Origin: Hydrogenophaga pseudoflava NBRC 102511
Lineage (GTDB): Bacteria; Pseudomonadota; Gammaproteobacteria; Burkholderiales; Burkholderiaceae_C
Length of the DNA: 64,000 nt
Direction of reading: 5' to 3'
NCBI RefSeq assembly: GCF_001592285.1
Contig: NZ_BCWQ01000001.1
Coordinates: 186,001 to 250,000 of the forward strand
Shown: piece by piece, positions 38,536 through 47,579 of the stretch
Position numbering within the stretch: the stretch's first letter is position 1
Layout of the letters: every line of letters begins with the position of its first letter
Translations under genes and position numbers: made by a program
The notes under the pieces: model-generated
What the model saw: the letters and a program-made list of their open reading frames with translations, nothing else
What the model was told of the DNA's origin: nothing
The model's database searches: none

Positions 38536-38850
38536 ATGAGAGTGTTTGTTTCTGCTGTAGCGGCTGCTGTGCTTGCGCTGGGTTCCGGCGCTGCCTTCGC
38601 CGACGGCGAGGCGGCCATGAACAAGGCCGGGTGCATGGCCTGCCATGCCAAGGACAAGAAGCTGGTCGGGCCTTCGTTCAAGGACATTGCGGCCAAGTAC
38701 AAGGGCCAGGATGTCACGGCCAAGCTGTTCGACAAGGTGCGCAAGGGCGGGTCCGGCGTGTTCGGTCCCATCCCCATGTCGCCCAACGGTCCCGACAAGA
38801 TCGGTGATGCCGATCTCAAGGACGCCATCGCGGTGATCCTCAAGTCCTGA
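38536..38850 (+). CDS. nirM: cytochrome c551/c552, electron donor to NirS
   Basis: A 104 aa periplasmic class I monoheme cytochrome. The signal peptide is 1-22; heme is bound at CMACH (C33, C36, H37) with axial M81 in GPIPMSPNG, the c551 pattern. It probably carries electrons from the bc1 complex to NirS, as in pseudomonads. It follows nirS after the repeat element and precedes nirC by 15 bp. Confidence 0.93.
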   Translation: MRVFVSAVAAAVLALGSGAAFADGEAAMNKAGCMACHAKDKKLVGPSFKDIAAKYKGQDVTAKLFDKVRKGGSGVFGPIPMSPNGPDKIGDADLKDAIAVILKS

Positions 38851-38865
38851 TCCGGGAGGCCTGCC

Positions 38866-39213
38866 GTGCTGCGTACCGCTTTCATCCTGTCCGCGCTGTT
38901 GCTGGGGCCTGTGCTGGCCTTCGCGCAGTCGGAGCCTTCGCCCGAGGCCTCGCGTTCGCGGGAGCTGGTGCGCATGGTGCGGCAGGACTGCGGTTCGTGC
39001 CACGGCATGCGCCTGACCGGCGGCCTCGGCCCGGCGCTGACGCGTGAGGCCCTGGCCGAGTTTCCCCTCGACAGCCTGGCCGCCGTGATCTTCCACGGCC
39101 GGCCGGGCACCCCCATGCCGCCCTGGAAGGCGATGCTCAGCGAGCCCGAGGCGCGCTGGATCGCGCTGCGCCTGCAGCAGGGCTTTCCTGAAGAAGTGGT
39201 GAAAACGCCATGA
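38866..39213 (+). CDS. nirC: monoheme cytochrome c NirC
   Basis: A 115 aa exported cytochrome with a signal peptide (1-20) and CGSCH (C42, C45, H46); M79 or M84 (TPMPPWKAM) can be the sixth ligand. In other nirS clusters NirC donates electrons to NirS or takes part in d1 maturation. The start is GTG 38866 with GGGAGG upstream. It overlaps nirF by ATGA (39210-39213). Confidence 0.88.
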   Translation: MLRTAFILSALLLGPVLAFAQSEPSPEASRSRELVRMVRQDCGSCHGMRLTGGLGPALTREALAEFPLDSLAAVIFHGRPGTPMPPWKAMLSEPEARWIALRLQQGFPEEVVKTP

Positions 39214-40403
39214 AGCGCCGTGAATGGCTGTCCGCTGCGGCCACCCTCTCGTCCATCGCCGCCGTGGGCGGCCTCACCGGTTGCGCTGCGCCCGTGCTGC
39301 GCGGCACCGGCGACCTGGGCGTGGTCATCGGCCGCGCCAACGGCACGCTCTACCTGGTGGACACCTCCACCCGCGCGCTGATTGGCGAGGTGCCCGGCCT
39401 GGGCGACCTCTCGCACGCCTCGGTCGTGTTCTCGCGCGACGGGCGCTTTGCCTATGTGTTCGGGCGCGACGGCGCGCTCACCATGGTCGATCTGCTCACT
39501 CAGCGGATTGCCAAGCGCGTGATGCAGGCCGGCAACTCCATCGGTGGCGCCATCAGCGCCGACGGCACCCTGGTGGCGGCGCAGAACTACACGCCCGGTG
39601 GCGTGAAGGTGTTCGACGCGCGCACGCTGGAACTCGTCGCCGACATTCCGGCCGAATACGCGCCCGGCAAGCTGTCCCGCGTGGTCGGCCTCGTCGACCT
39701 GCCGGGCCGGCGTTTCGCCTACAGCCTGTTCGACGCCGACGCGATCTGGGTCACCGACTGTTCGGACCCGAAGAAGGTCACCACACAGAAATTCGACGGC
39801 ATCGGCCGCCAGCCCTACGACGCGCTGGTCACGCCCGATGGCCGTCACTACATCGCCGGCCTGTTCGGCGAAGACGGTCTGGCCATGGTCGACCTCTGGG
39901 CCGACCAGCCCCAGGTGCGCCGCATCCTCGGCGGTTACGGCAAGGGCCAGGAGCCGCTGCCGGTCTACAAGATGCCGCACCTGCGCGGCTGGGCCGTGGC
40001 CGGGCGCCGCGCCTACCTGCCCGCCATCGGCCGGCACGAGGTGCTGGTGGTCGACACCGACAGCTGGCAGGAAGTCGGCCGCATCCCGGTCGCCGGCCAG
40101 CCGGTGTTCGTGATGGCGCGGCCCGACGGCCGCCAGGTCTGGGTCAACTTCTCGGTGCCCGACTACCACCGCGTGCAGGTCATCGACACCCAGCGCCAGC
40201 AGATCGTGCAGACCCTGGAGCCGGGCAAGGCCGTGCTGCACATGGAGTTCACGCCGCGTGGCGACACCGTGTGGATCAGCAGCCGCGACGAGAACCGCGT
40301 GAGCGTGATCGACACGCAGACCTTCGCCACCCGCGCGCGGCTTGACGTGCCCGCGCCCAGTGGCATCTTCTTTACCTCGCGCGCCGCGCGCATGGGGTTC
40401 TAA
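39210..40403 (+). CDS. nirF: NirF, heme d1 assembly protein
   Basis: A 397 aa lipoprotein (lipobox LTGC, Cys25) with a d1-type eight-bladed propeller like the NirS C-domain but without heme c. It acts in the periplasm on a late d1 precursor and interacts with NirN and NirS in Pseudomonas. Propeller strands such as SHASVVFSRDGRFAYVFGRDG and HMEFTPRGDTVWISSRDENRVSVID are clear. It lies between nirC and nirDL with overlapping or near-overlapping junctions. Confidence 0.94.
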   Translation: MKRREWLSAAATLSSIAAVGGLTGCAAPVLRGTGDLGVVIGRANGTLYLVDTSTRALIGEVPGLGDLSHASVVFSRDGRFAYVFGRDGALTMVDLLTQRIAKRVMQAGNSIGGAISADGTLVAAQNYTPGGVKVFDARTLELVADIPAEYAPGKLSRVVGLVDLPGRRFAYSLFDADAIWVTDCSDPKKVTTQKFDGIGRQPYDALVTPDGRHYIAGLFGEDGLAMVDLWADQPQVRRILGGYGKGQEPLPVYKMPHLRGWAVAGRRAYLPAIGRHEVLVVDTDSWQEVGRIPVAGQPVFVMARPDGRQVWVNFSVPDYHRVQVIDTQRQQIVQTLEPGKAVLHMEFTPRGDTVWISSRDENRVSVIDTQTFATRARLDVPAPSGIFFTSRAARMGF

Positions 40404-40406
40404 GCC

Positions 40407-41444
40407 GTGGACGCCGCGATGAACGCCGACCTGCGCCTGCTCAACGACTGGCAGCACGGCTTCCCGCTGTGCCGCGATCCCTTCGGTGTGCTCGCAGCGC
40501 AGACCGGACTGGACCGGGAAGAGGTGCTGGCGCAGTTGCAGGCCGCGCAGGACGATGGCCGCATCAGCCGCATCGGCGGCGTGTTCGCCCACGGCAGCGG
40601 TGGCGACGCGGTGCTGGCCGCCATGGCCGTTCCCCCGCACCGCATCGAGGCCGTGGCCGCCGCCGTCTCGGCCCACCCGGGCGTGAACCACAACTACCTG
40701 CGCGAGCACCACCACAACCTCTGGTTCGTGATGACCGGCGCCGACCGGCACGCCGTCGAGATGGGCGTGAGCGGGCTGGAACACGCCACCGGGCTGCCCG
40801 CCATGCGGCTGCGCATGGTCCGGCCCTACCGCATCGACCTGGGCTTCGATCTGGGCGGCGACACCGCGCACCAGCCCATGCGCGCCACCGCCGCCGTGGC
40901 CTCACTCGCGCCGTTGCCCTCCAGCCAGTGGCCGCTCGCGCGCCGCGTCGAGGCCGGCCTGCCGCTGGTGGAGCGCCCCTATGCCCAGTGGGCCGACGAA
41001 CTCGGTGGCGACGAGGACGGTGTGACCGAGCGCATCGGGCAGTGGCTGGCCGAGGGCCGGCTCAAGCGCTTCGGTGTCGTGGTACGCCACCACGAACTGG
41101 GCTTTTCAGCCAACGCCATGACGGTGTTCGACGTGCCCGACGAGCGCGTGGACGCCTGCGGCCAGGCGCTGGCCGAACAGGCGGGCGTGACCCTGGCCTA
41201 CCGCCGCACGCGCGCCGAGGGCTGGCCCTACAACCTCTACGCGATGGTGCACGGCACGAACCGCGAGGCGGTCATGGCCGTGATCGAGCGTGTGACCCAC
41301 GCCGCCGGTCTGGCGAGCCATCCGCGCGAGGTGCTGTTCTCCACCCGCCGCTTCAAGCAGACCGGCGCACGCCGCTTCCGCGGCTGGAGCGTCGCGCCCG
41401 CCGCAGCCCCTTTGCCGGAGGTGCCCCATGGCTTCGCCCGATGA
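40407..41444 (+). CDS. nirDL: NirDL, fused siroheme decarboxylase subunits
   Basis: A 345 aa protein made of two AsnC/Lrp-like units, about 5-160 and 175-335, each with a winged-helix part and an RAM-like alpha/beta part. It corresponds to NirD and NirL, fused as in Paracoccus and Thauera. With NirG and NirH it removes the two propionate chains of siroheme to give didecarboxysiroheme on the way to heme d1. Start choice: GTG 40407, or ATG 40419. It overlaps nirG by 17 bp. Confidence 0.9.
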   Translation: MDAAMNADLRLLNDWQHGFPLCRDPFGVLAAQTGLDREEVLAQLQAAQDDGRISRIGGVFAHGSGGDAVLAAMAVPPHRIEAVAAAVSAHPGVNHNYLREHHHNLWFVMTGADRHAVEMGVSGLEHATGLPAMRLRMVRPYRIDLGFDLGGDTAHQPMRATAAVASLAPLPSSQWPLARRVEAGLPLVERPYAQWADELGGDEDGVTERIGQWLAEGRLKRFGVVVRHHELGFSANAMTVFDVPDERVDACGQALAEQAGVTLAYRRTRAEGWPYNLYAMVHGTNREAVMAVIERVTHAAGLASHPREVLFSTRRFKQTGARRFRGWSVAPAAAPLPEVPHGFAR

Positions 41445-41928
41445 CCTGCGCCTGATCGACCGCCTGCACGGAGGCTTTCCGCTCTGCGACCGGCCCTTTG
41501 CCGAGGTCGCCGCCACACTGGGCTGCACCGAGGACATGCTGATCGACCGTCTGCAGCGCCTGCTGGCGCATGGCGACCTCACGCGCTTCGGCCCGCTGTT
41601 CCAGATCGAACGCGCCGGTGGCCGCTTCGTGCTGGCCGCCATGGCCGTGCCTGAGGAGCGCTTCGATGCGGTGGCCGCGCAGCTGGGGGCGATGCCCGAG
41701 ATCGCCCACAACTACCGCCGCGAGTCGGCCCACCCCGACCAGCCCGGCGCCACGCCGCTGAACATGTGGTTCGTGATCGCGGTCGAACACGCCGACCAGG
41801 TGGACCGCGTGACCCAGGACATCGAGGCCATGACCGGCCTGCCGGTCTACGCCTTTCCCAAGGAGCGCGAGTTCTTTGTCGAACTGCGCCTGCCCCTGCT
41901 GCCCGGAGGCCACCATGTCCCTGGATGA
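41428..41928 (+). CDS. nirG: NirG, siroheme decarboxylase subunit
   Basis: A 166 aa AsnC/Lrp-like protein with the same pattern as the other NirDLGH units (LTRFGPLFQIERAGG after the wing, then HNYRRES and NMWFVIAVE). It is a cytoplasmic enzyme subunit rather than a regulator. It starts inside the nirDL end (17-bp overlap) and overlaps nirH by 14 bp, indicating tight translational coupling. Confidence 0.9.
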   Translation: MASPDDLRLIDRLHGGFPLCDRPFAEVAATLGCTEDMLIDRLQRLLAHGDLTRFGPLFQIERAGGRFVLAAMAVPEERFDAVAAQLGAMPEIAHNYRRESAHPDQPGATPLNMWFVIAVEHADQVDRVTQDIEAMTGLPVYAFPKEREFFVELRLPLLPGGHHVPG

Positions 41929-42397
41929 ACTGGACCGCCGCATCATCCGCGCCACCCAGTCGGGCCTGCCGCTGGTGCCCCGCCCCTACGAGGCCGTGGG
42001 CGCGGCGCTGGGCATCAGCGGCGAACAGGTGCGCGAGCGCCTGCAGGCCATGCTGGAAGAAGGCCTGGTCCGCCGCATTGGCGCCGTGCCCAACCACTAC
42101 CGCCTGGGCTTCACCGCCAACGGCATGAGCGTGTGGGACGTGGCCGACGAACGCGTCGACGAACTCGGCGAACGCATCGGCCAGCTGCCCTTCGTGAGCC
42201 ACTGCTACCGCCGCCCGAGAAAGCCGCCGGTCTGGCCGTACAACCTGTTCGCCATGCTGCACGGCCGCTCGCGCGACGAGGTCGAGGCCCAGGCGCAGCA
42301 GGTCGCGGCCCTGCTCGGCGACGCCTGCCGCGCGCACGACATCCTCTATTCCACCGCCATCCTCAAGAAGACAGGATTGCGGATTTCCGAAAGCTGA
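41915..42397 (+). CDS. nirH: NirH, siroheme decarboxylase subunit
   Basis: A 160 aa AsnC/Lrp-like protein, the fourth unit of the siroheme decarboxylase set (LVRRIGAVPNHYRLGF, WPYNLFAMLHG). ATG 41915 is chosen because GGAGG stands 7 bases upstream; an earlier in-frame ATG (41876) would add 13 Cys/Pro-rich residues. It lies between nirG and nirJ. Confidence 0.9.
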   Translation: MSLDELDRRIIRATQSGLPLVPRPYEAVGAALGISGEQVRERLQAMLEEGLVRRIGAVPNHYRLGFTANGMSVWDVADERVDELGERIGQLPFVSHCYRRPRKPPVWPYNLFAMLHGRSRDEVEAQAQQVAALLGDACRAHDILYSTAILKKTGLRISES

Positions 42398-42402
42398 GAA
42401 CC

Positions 42403-43632
42403 ATGTTCCGCATCAGCCAGTACATGCGCGAACTCGCGCAAGCCGAACAGACCGGGCAGTGGCCCGCCGCCAGCCGCCGCGGGTCGGGCACGCCGCCCGG
42501 ACCCGTCGTGATCTGGAACCTCATCAGACGCTGCAACCTCACCTGCAAACACTGCTACGCACTCTCGGCCGACCACGACTACACGGGTGAGCTGAGTGGC
42601 GACGAGGTGGCCACGGTGATGGACGACCTCAAGGCCTTCCGTGTGCCGGTGCTCATCCTCTCGGGCGGCGAGCCGCTGATGCGGCCGGACCTCTTCGAGA
42701 TCGCCGAGCGCGCCAAACGCATGGGCTTCTACACCGGCCTGTCCACCAACGGCACGCTGATCGACGCGCCCATGGCCGACCGCATCGCCGCGCAGGGTTT
42801 CGACTACGTGGGCATCAGCCTGGACGGCCTGCGCGAAACACACGACAAGTTCCGCCGGCTCGAAGGGGCCTTCGACCGCAGCCTGGCGGCGGTGCGCCTG
42901 CTGCGCGAGCGCGGCGTCAAGGTCGGCCTGCGCTACACCATGACCGCGATGAACGCGCACGACTTCGCGCCACTGCTCGACCTGATGCGCGCCGAGCGGG
43001 TCAACAAGTTCTATTTCTCGCACCTGAACTACGCCGGCCGCGGCAACATCCACCGCGGCAAGGACGCGCAGTTCCAGTCCACCCGCGACGCGCTGGACCG
43101 GCTGTACGACCGCGCCTGGCAGGCCGCGCGCGACGGGCTGGACGAGGAGTACGTGACCGGCAACAACGACGCCGACGGCCCCTACCTGCTGCAGTGGGTG
43201 GCGCAGCGCTTCCCGCGCTGGACCGAGGCCCTGCGCGAACGCCTGGTGGCCTGGGGCGGCAACGCCAGCGGCGTGAACGTCGCCAACATCGACAACCTCG
43301 GCGAGGTCCACCCCGACACCATGTGGTGGCACCACGCCCTGGGCAATGTGCGCCAGCGGCCGTTCTCGCAGATCTGGATGGACACGTCCGACCCGCTGAT
43401 GGCCGGGCTCAAGGCCAGCCCGCGCCCGGTGGAAGGGCGCTGCGCGAAATGCCAACACTTCGCCATCTGCGGCGGCAACACCCGCACGCGGGCGCAGCAG
43501 CTGACCGGCAACGCCTGGGCCGAGGACCCGGGCTGCTACCTGAGCGACGAAGAGATCGGTCTGCCGGCCGGTGACGCCACGGCGTCCACCCGCCGCACGA
43601 CCATCCTGCTGAAGGAGGTGGACCATGTCTGA
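42403..43632 (+). CDS. nirJ: NirJ, radical SAM heme d1 synthase
   Basis: A 409 aa cytoplasmic radical SAM enzyme that replaces two propionates with oxo groups on didecarboxysiroheme. The SAM cluster motif CNLTCKHC is at about 46-53, the GGEP motif (LSGGEPLMRP) at about 88-97, and a SPASM-like C-terminus has CAKCxxFxxCGG near 347-359 and a later Cys (PGCYLSDEE). The MFRISQYM start is standard. It overlaps nirN by 8 bp. Confidence 0.95.
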   Translation: MFRISQYMRELAQAEQTGQWPAASRRGSGTPPGPVVIWNLIRRCNLTCKHCYALSADHDYTGELSGDEVATVMDDLKAFRVPVLILSGGEPLMRPDLFEIAERAKRMGFYTGLSTNGTLIDAPMADRIAAQGFDYVGISLDGLRETHDKFRRLEGAFDRSLAAVRLLRERGVKVGLRYTMTAMNAHDFAPLLDLMRAERVNKFYFSHLNYAGRGNIHRGKDAQFQSTRDALDRLYDRAWQAARDGLDEEYVTGNNDADGPYLLQWVAQRFPRWTEALRERLVAWGGNASGVNVANIDNLGEVHPDTMWWHHALGNVRQRPFSQIWMDTSDPLMAGLKASPRPVEGRCAKCQHFAICGGNTRTRAQQLTGNAWAEDPGCYLSDEEIGLPAGDATASTRRTTILLKEVDHV

Positions 43633-45256
43633 ACCCGCGAACCGCTGGACCGAACGTCTGGCCAATACCGCACGCGCCGCGCTGGTGCTGGGCCTGTGCT
43701 GGATGGGCGTGGACATGGCCGGCGCGCAGACCATCGACGCCAAGGCCCTGTACCAGCAGAACTGCGCCGCCTGCCATGGCGAGCAGCGCACCGGCGCCAT
43801 GGGCCCGGCCCTGCTGCCCGAAAGTCTGGAGCGCCTGCGCCCGGCCGAGGCGCTGAAGGTCATCCAGCAGGGACGCCCCGCGACGCAGATGCCGGGCTTT
43901 GCCCAGCAGCTCAGCGCCGAAGAGATCAACGCGCTGGCGACCCACATCCGCACCCCGGTGCTGCCCGCCCCGCGCTGGACCGAGGCCGACATCCGTGCCT
44001 CCCGCACCTTCAATGAAGCGCCCAAGGGCGAGCCGGCGAAGCCGCTGTGGTCCGCCGACCCGATGAACCTGTTCGTGGTCGTCGAAGGGGGTGATCACCA
44101 CATCAGCCTGCTCGACGGCGACAAGTTCGAAGTCATCACCCGCTTTGCCAGCCGCTTCGCGCTGCACGGCGGCCCCAAGTTCACGCCCGATGGGCGCTAC
44201 GTGTTCTTCGGCTCGCGCGACGGCTGGATCACCAAGTACGACCTCTGGCGCCTGCGCGTGGTGGCCGAGGTGCGCGCTGGCCTGAACATGCGCAACGTGG
44301 CGGTGAGCGGCGACGGCCAATGGGTCATGGCCGCCAACTACCTGCCGCACAGCGTGGTGCTGTTCGACGCCGACCTGAACCTCCGGCAGACCTACGCCGC
44401 CGCCACGCTGGACGGCAAGGCCACTTCGCGCGTGTCGGCCGTGTACGACGCCACGCCGCGCAACAGCTTCGTTGTCGCGCTCAAGGACATCCCCGAGCTC
44501 TGGGAGATCTCCTACGACCCGAAGGCCGCGCCGATCTACGACGGCCTGGTGCACGACTACAAGATGGGCGAGGCGATCGCCAAACCCGGCTTCCTGGGCG
44601 TGCGCCGCACGCCGCTGGAGGAGCCGCTGGACGACTTCTTCTTCGACCAGAGCTACCGCCATGTGCTGGGGGCCACACGGCCGAAGGACGTCTCCACATC
44701 CGGGCCGAAAACCGGCGACGGCGCGGCCACCGCGCAGGTGGTCAACCTCGACGTGCGCCGCAAGATCGCCGACCTGCCCATCGCCGGCATGCCGCACCTG
44801 GGCTCGGGCATCACCTTCGCCTGGAACGGCAGCACCGTGCTGGCCTCTCCGAACTTGAAAGGCGGCGCCATCGACGTGATCGACATGAAGACCTGGAAGC
44901 CGGTCGCTACCATCCCCACGCCCGGTCCGGGTTTTTTCATGCGCAGCCACGAGAACAGCCGCTATGCCTGGACCGACTCGATGATGAGCCCGACCGCCAA
45001 GGACACCATGACCCTCATCGACAAGACCACGCTGCAGCCCGTGGCCACGGTGAAGGAACCCGGCAAGACCCTGGCCCACATCGAGTTCACCAAGGACGGC
45101 AAGTACGCACTGGCCAGCGTCTGGGAAATGGACGGCGCGCTGATCGTCTACGACGCCGCCACCTTCAAGGAAGTCAAGCGCCTGCCCATGAGCAAGCCGG
45201 TGGGCAAGTACAACGTATGGAACAAGATCACGCGCTCCGAGGGCACCTCGCATTGA
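43625..45256 (+). CDS. nirN: NirN, dihydro-heme d1 dehydrogenase (c-type cytochrome)
   Basis: A 543 aa periplasmic protein with a heme c domain (CAACH: C47, C50, H51) and a d1-type propeller, a paralogue of NirS. It oxidises dihydro-heme d1 and passes heme d1 to NirS in Pseudomonas. The signal region is 1-35. Propeller segments (HISLLDGDKFEVITRF, HLGSGITFAWNG) are clear. It closes the d1 genes and leads into norE by a TTGA overlap. Confidence 0.95.
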   Translation: MSEPANRWTERLANTARAALVLGLCWMGVDMAGAQTIDAKALYQQNCAACHGEQRTGAMGPALLPESLERLRPAEALKVIQQGRPATQMPGFAQQLSAEEINALATHIRTPVLPAPRWTEADIRASRTFNEAPKGEPAKPLWSADPMNLFVVVEGGDHHISLLDGDKFEVITRFASRFALHGGPKFTPDGRYVFFGSRDGWITKYDLWRLRVVAEVRAGLNMRNVAVSGDGQWVMAANYLPHSVVLFDADLNLRQTYAAATLDGKATSRVSAVYDATPRNSFVVALKDIPELWEISYDPKAAPIYDGLVHDYKMGEAIAKPGFLGVRRTPLEEPLDDFFFDQSYRHVLGATRPKDVSTSGPKTGDGAATAQVVNLDVRRKIADLPIAGMPHLGSGITFAWNGSTVLASPNLKGGAIDVIDMKTWKPVATIPTPGPGFFMRSHENSRYAWTDSMMSPTAKDTMTLIDKTTLQPVATVKEPGKTLAHIEFTKDGKYALASVWEMDGALIVYDAATFKEVKRLPMSKPVGKYNVWNKITRSEGTSH

Positions 45257-45828
45257 CGTCGGCGGTTCATCATGAGCCGCGCCTGGCCGGCGACGGTGTG
45301 GTCTGGTTGCTGGTGCTGGCCGAGCTGCTGACCTTTGGTCTGCTCTTCGTCTCGTTCGCGGTCACCCGCCACCTGCAACCCGAGGTGTTCGGCCCCGGCC
45401 AGGCCGCATTGAGCCTGCACACCGGGGCCCTCAACACCCTGCTGCTGGTGGCGGCCAGCTGGGCCGCCGTGCGCGCGGTGCGCTGCTTTGAAGCGGACCA
45501 GGGCCGGGCGGGCGCGCACTGGCTGCTGGCCGCGCTGTCCGGCGCGATCGGTTTCCTGGTCGTCAAGACCCACGAGTTCGCGGGCAAGGTGCAGGCAGGT
45601 TTCGACTGGGCCACCGATTCGTTCACGCTGCTCTACACCCTGCTCACCGGCTTTCACTACCTGCACGTGCTGGTGGGCGCCATCGTGTTCGCCGTGCTCT
45701 GGTTCAAGGCCCGCGCCGGCGCCTACGGGCGGGCCAACCACATGGGCCCGGCCTCGGGCGCGGTGTTCTGGCACATGGTCGACCTGCTGTGGATGGTGCT
45801 GTTCCCGCTGGTCTACGTCATCCGCTGA
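45253..45828 (+). CDS. norE: NorE, cytochrome c oxidase subunit III-like protein
   Basis: A 191 aa five-helix membrane protein of the heme-copper oxidase subunit III family; NorE proteins accompany NO reductase and affect its activity. The start is taken as TTG 45253, which overlaps the nirN stop (TTGA) and has GAGGG about 9 bases upstream; there is no ATG near the start of the homologous region. The sequence KTHEFAGKVQAG and GFHYLHVLVGAIVF are typical of subunit III. norF follows by 14 bp. Confidence 0.85.
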   Translation: MTSAVHHEPRLAGDGVVWLLVLAELLTFGLLFVSFAVTRHLQPEVFGPGQAALSLHTGALNTLLLVAASWAAVRAVRCFEADQGRAGAHWLLAALSGAIGFLVVKTHEFAGKVQAGFDWATDSFTLLYTLLTGFHYLHVLVGAIVFAVLWFKARAGAYGRANHMGPASGAVFWHMVDLLWMVLFPLVYVIR

Positions 45829-45842
45829 AGGCTGTGAAGAAC

Positions 45843-46118
45843 ATGCGATTGAACAAGGCCGACACCATCTTCGCGCTGCTCGCGCTCGCCACCCTGGCCA
45901 GCTGGTGGCTGGGGGAGGGCGCGGCCGTCAGCGGCCAGCACCTGGGCACGGTGGCGACACTCGCCGTGCTCGCGCTCTCGGCGCTCAAGGGCGCGCTGAT
46001 CGCGCTGGACTACATGGAACTGCGCCAGGCCCCCGCGCTGTGGCGCCGCGCGGTGATGGGCTGGCTGGTGGTGGTGCTGGGGCTGATCGCCGTGGTCAGC
46101 ATGGGCCTGCGCGTCTGA
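45843..46118 (+). CDS. norF: NorF, small membrane protein (COX4-like)
   Basis: A 91 aa protein with three hydrophobic segments, of the cytochrome c oxidase subunit IV-like (COX4_pro) type found with NorE. It is thought to help make NO reductase active. ATG 45843 is chosen because it starts the homologous MRLNKADTIFALL segment; an in-frame ATG at 45789 lies inside norE. The stop abuts the convergent membrane gene with no spacer. Confidence 0.82.
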   Translation: MRLNKADTIFALLALATLASWWLGEGAAVSGQHLGTVATLAVLALSALKGALIALDYMELRQAPALWRRAVMGWLVVVLGLIAVVSMGLRV

Positions 46119-47219
46119 TCAGCGCCCCCGCCGCACCGCCTGCACCATCACCGCGCCAAACAGCACAAACGCCAGCGCGTGGCCCGCGCCTGCCGCCGCC
46201 AGTCCATCCGCCCAGCCCGTGACCGATGCCACCACCCGCAGCGCCAGGCTCACCCCCAGCACCGCCAGCGGCAGCAGCGCCCAGCGCGTGGGCTCGGGCC
46301 GCCAGCCGGCCAGGGCCGGCAGCATGATGGGAGCGTGGCCGAAGACCATGGCCATGACGAAACCCAGCCAGAGCGCGTGCCAGGCGACGGTCTGGCCCAT
46401 CAGCCCCAGCACCGACCCCGTCGCCAGCCAGACGTAGCCGACCACAAGGCAGATGGCGGTGTGGCCGGCCCAGCCTTTGGCGCGCCACTGGCGCGTGGCC
46501 ACGTCCCAGCGCAGCAGCCAGGCGGCCAGCAGGGCCATGGTGGTCCACCACAGCACCGCGGCCACACCGGGTTGCCACAGCGCCAGCAGCACCGCGGCCA
46601 CTGCACCGGCCCAGACCAGCAGGAAGGCTTTCGAGGCCCACCCGGGCAGCTTCACCAGCCGCGTCAGTTCGCGCCGTTCGCCGGCGATGGTCAGCACCAG
46701 GAAGGCGCTCCAGCCGATGCGGGCGGCGTCCATCTGGCCCATCGCGAAGGCGGCGTTGGCCACCAGCAGGGCCAGCGCACCCGAGGCCTCCACCGCCAGC
46801 GGCAGCGACATGGCGCGGTTCGATCCGGCCCAGGCGTAGAGCCACACCAGCCCGGCGGCCGAGGCCACCCACAGCACGCCCGCAGCGGTCCATTGGCCCA
46901 CGCCCCAGGCCAGCCAGCCGCCCAGGGCCGCCAGCACCGGCACCCACAGGCCGCGCCGCAGCGCGACCACGCGTTCGAGCGCGATCAGGGCGCCGAAGAA
47001 GCCGGCCATCATCACCGCGCCGTGGGCCGTGATGGCGTGGGCGCCGGTGGGGCCGAAGCCCTGCGCGGGCAGGCTGCCCAGGCGCACCAGGCCGCCACCC
47101 ACGGCGCCCAGCAGGTTGGTGATGGCCATGAGCACGGCCAGACCGACGGCCCAGCGGGGCAGGGGCGGAGGCTCGGCCGGGCGCACAGGGCGGGGTGGCC
47201 TGGGGGGCGGATTCACCAT
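46119..47219 (-). CDS. polytopic membrane protein of unknown function in the nor locus
   Basis: A 366 aa protein with about eleven or twelve helices and a Pro-rich 20-residue N-terminus. Histidines in helices stand out: GAHAITAHGAVMMAGFFGALIALERV, GHTAICL, and WHALWLGFVMAMVFGHAPIMLP, a pattern that could bind heme or copper. It reminds me of NnrS-like membrane proteins involved in NO tolerance, but I cannot confirm membership. It is transcribed divergently from norC behind a DUF59 gene (7-bp overlap), so the same Dnr box may control it. Confidence 0.65.
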   Translation of the reverse strand: MVNPPPRPPRPVRPAEPPPLPRWAVGLAVLMAITNLLGAVGGGLVRLGSLPAQGFGPTGAHAITAHGAVMMAGFFGALIALERVVALRRGLWVPVLAALGGWLAWGVGQWTAAGVLWVASAAGLVWLYAWAGSNRAMSLPLAVEASGALALLVANAAFAMGQMDAARIGWSAFLVLTIAGERRELTRLVKLPGWASKAFLLVWAGAVAAVLLALWQPGVAAVLWWTTMALLAAWLLRWDVATRQWRAKGWAGHTAICLVVGYVWLATGSVLGLMGQTVAWHALWLGFVMAMVFGHAPIMLPALAGWRPEPTRWALLPLAVLGVSLALRVVASVTGWADGLAAAGAGHALAFVLFGAVMVQAVRRGR

Positions 47220-47545
47220 CCGAAGCGCGCCCGCAGCGCCGGCGCCAGCCGCTCGGGCGACCACTCGGTGTCCCAGTCCATCTGCACGTCCACCGTGGTG
47301 CCGGGCGGGCAGACACGCTGCACGGCGGTCAGGGCGTCGTCCACCATCACATCGGCCATGGGGCAGGTGGCGCTGGTGGGAATGAGCGTGACGGCGACCG
47401 AGGCGCCGTCGATGCGCACCTCGCCGACCACACCCAGGTCCACCAGGTTCTCGCCCATTTCGGGGTCGTCCACGGTGGCCAGGGCGGCCATGACGGCGCT
47501 GTGCAGGTCGGCGCCCGGTGCGTTCGTATCGGTCTTTGTGTCCAT
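47213..47545 (-). CDS. DUF59 / MIP18-like iron-sulfur assembly factor
   Basis: A 110 aa protein of the DUF59 family (PaaD, SufT, MIP18), which helps Fe-S cluster assembly or repair. The DPEMGENLVDLGVVGEV and LIPTSATCPMADVM segments, with the family Cys in TxxxCP, are clear. It is the first gene of a minus-strand pair with the unknown membrane protein and is divergent from norC across a Dnr box. A role in repairing NO-damaged clusters is plausible but inferred. Confidence 0.82.
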   Translation of the reverse strand: MDTKTDTNAPGADLHSAVMAALATVDDPEMGENLVDLGVVGEVRIDGASVAVTLIPTSATCPMADVMVDDALTAVQRVCPPGTTVDVQMDWDTEWSPERLAPALRARFGW

Positions 47546-47579
47546 GGAACCTCACTGTGAACGGGCCTTGTGACCCCAT

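Noticed and set aside
40407..42397. nirDL, nirG and nirH as AsnC/Lrp transcription factors
   Set aside because: They lie inside the heme d1 operon, occur as the known set of four units, and carry the His-bearing HHNLWFV/WPYNL segments typical of siroheme decarboxylase.
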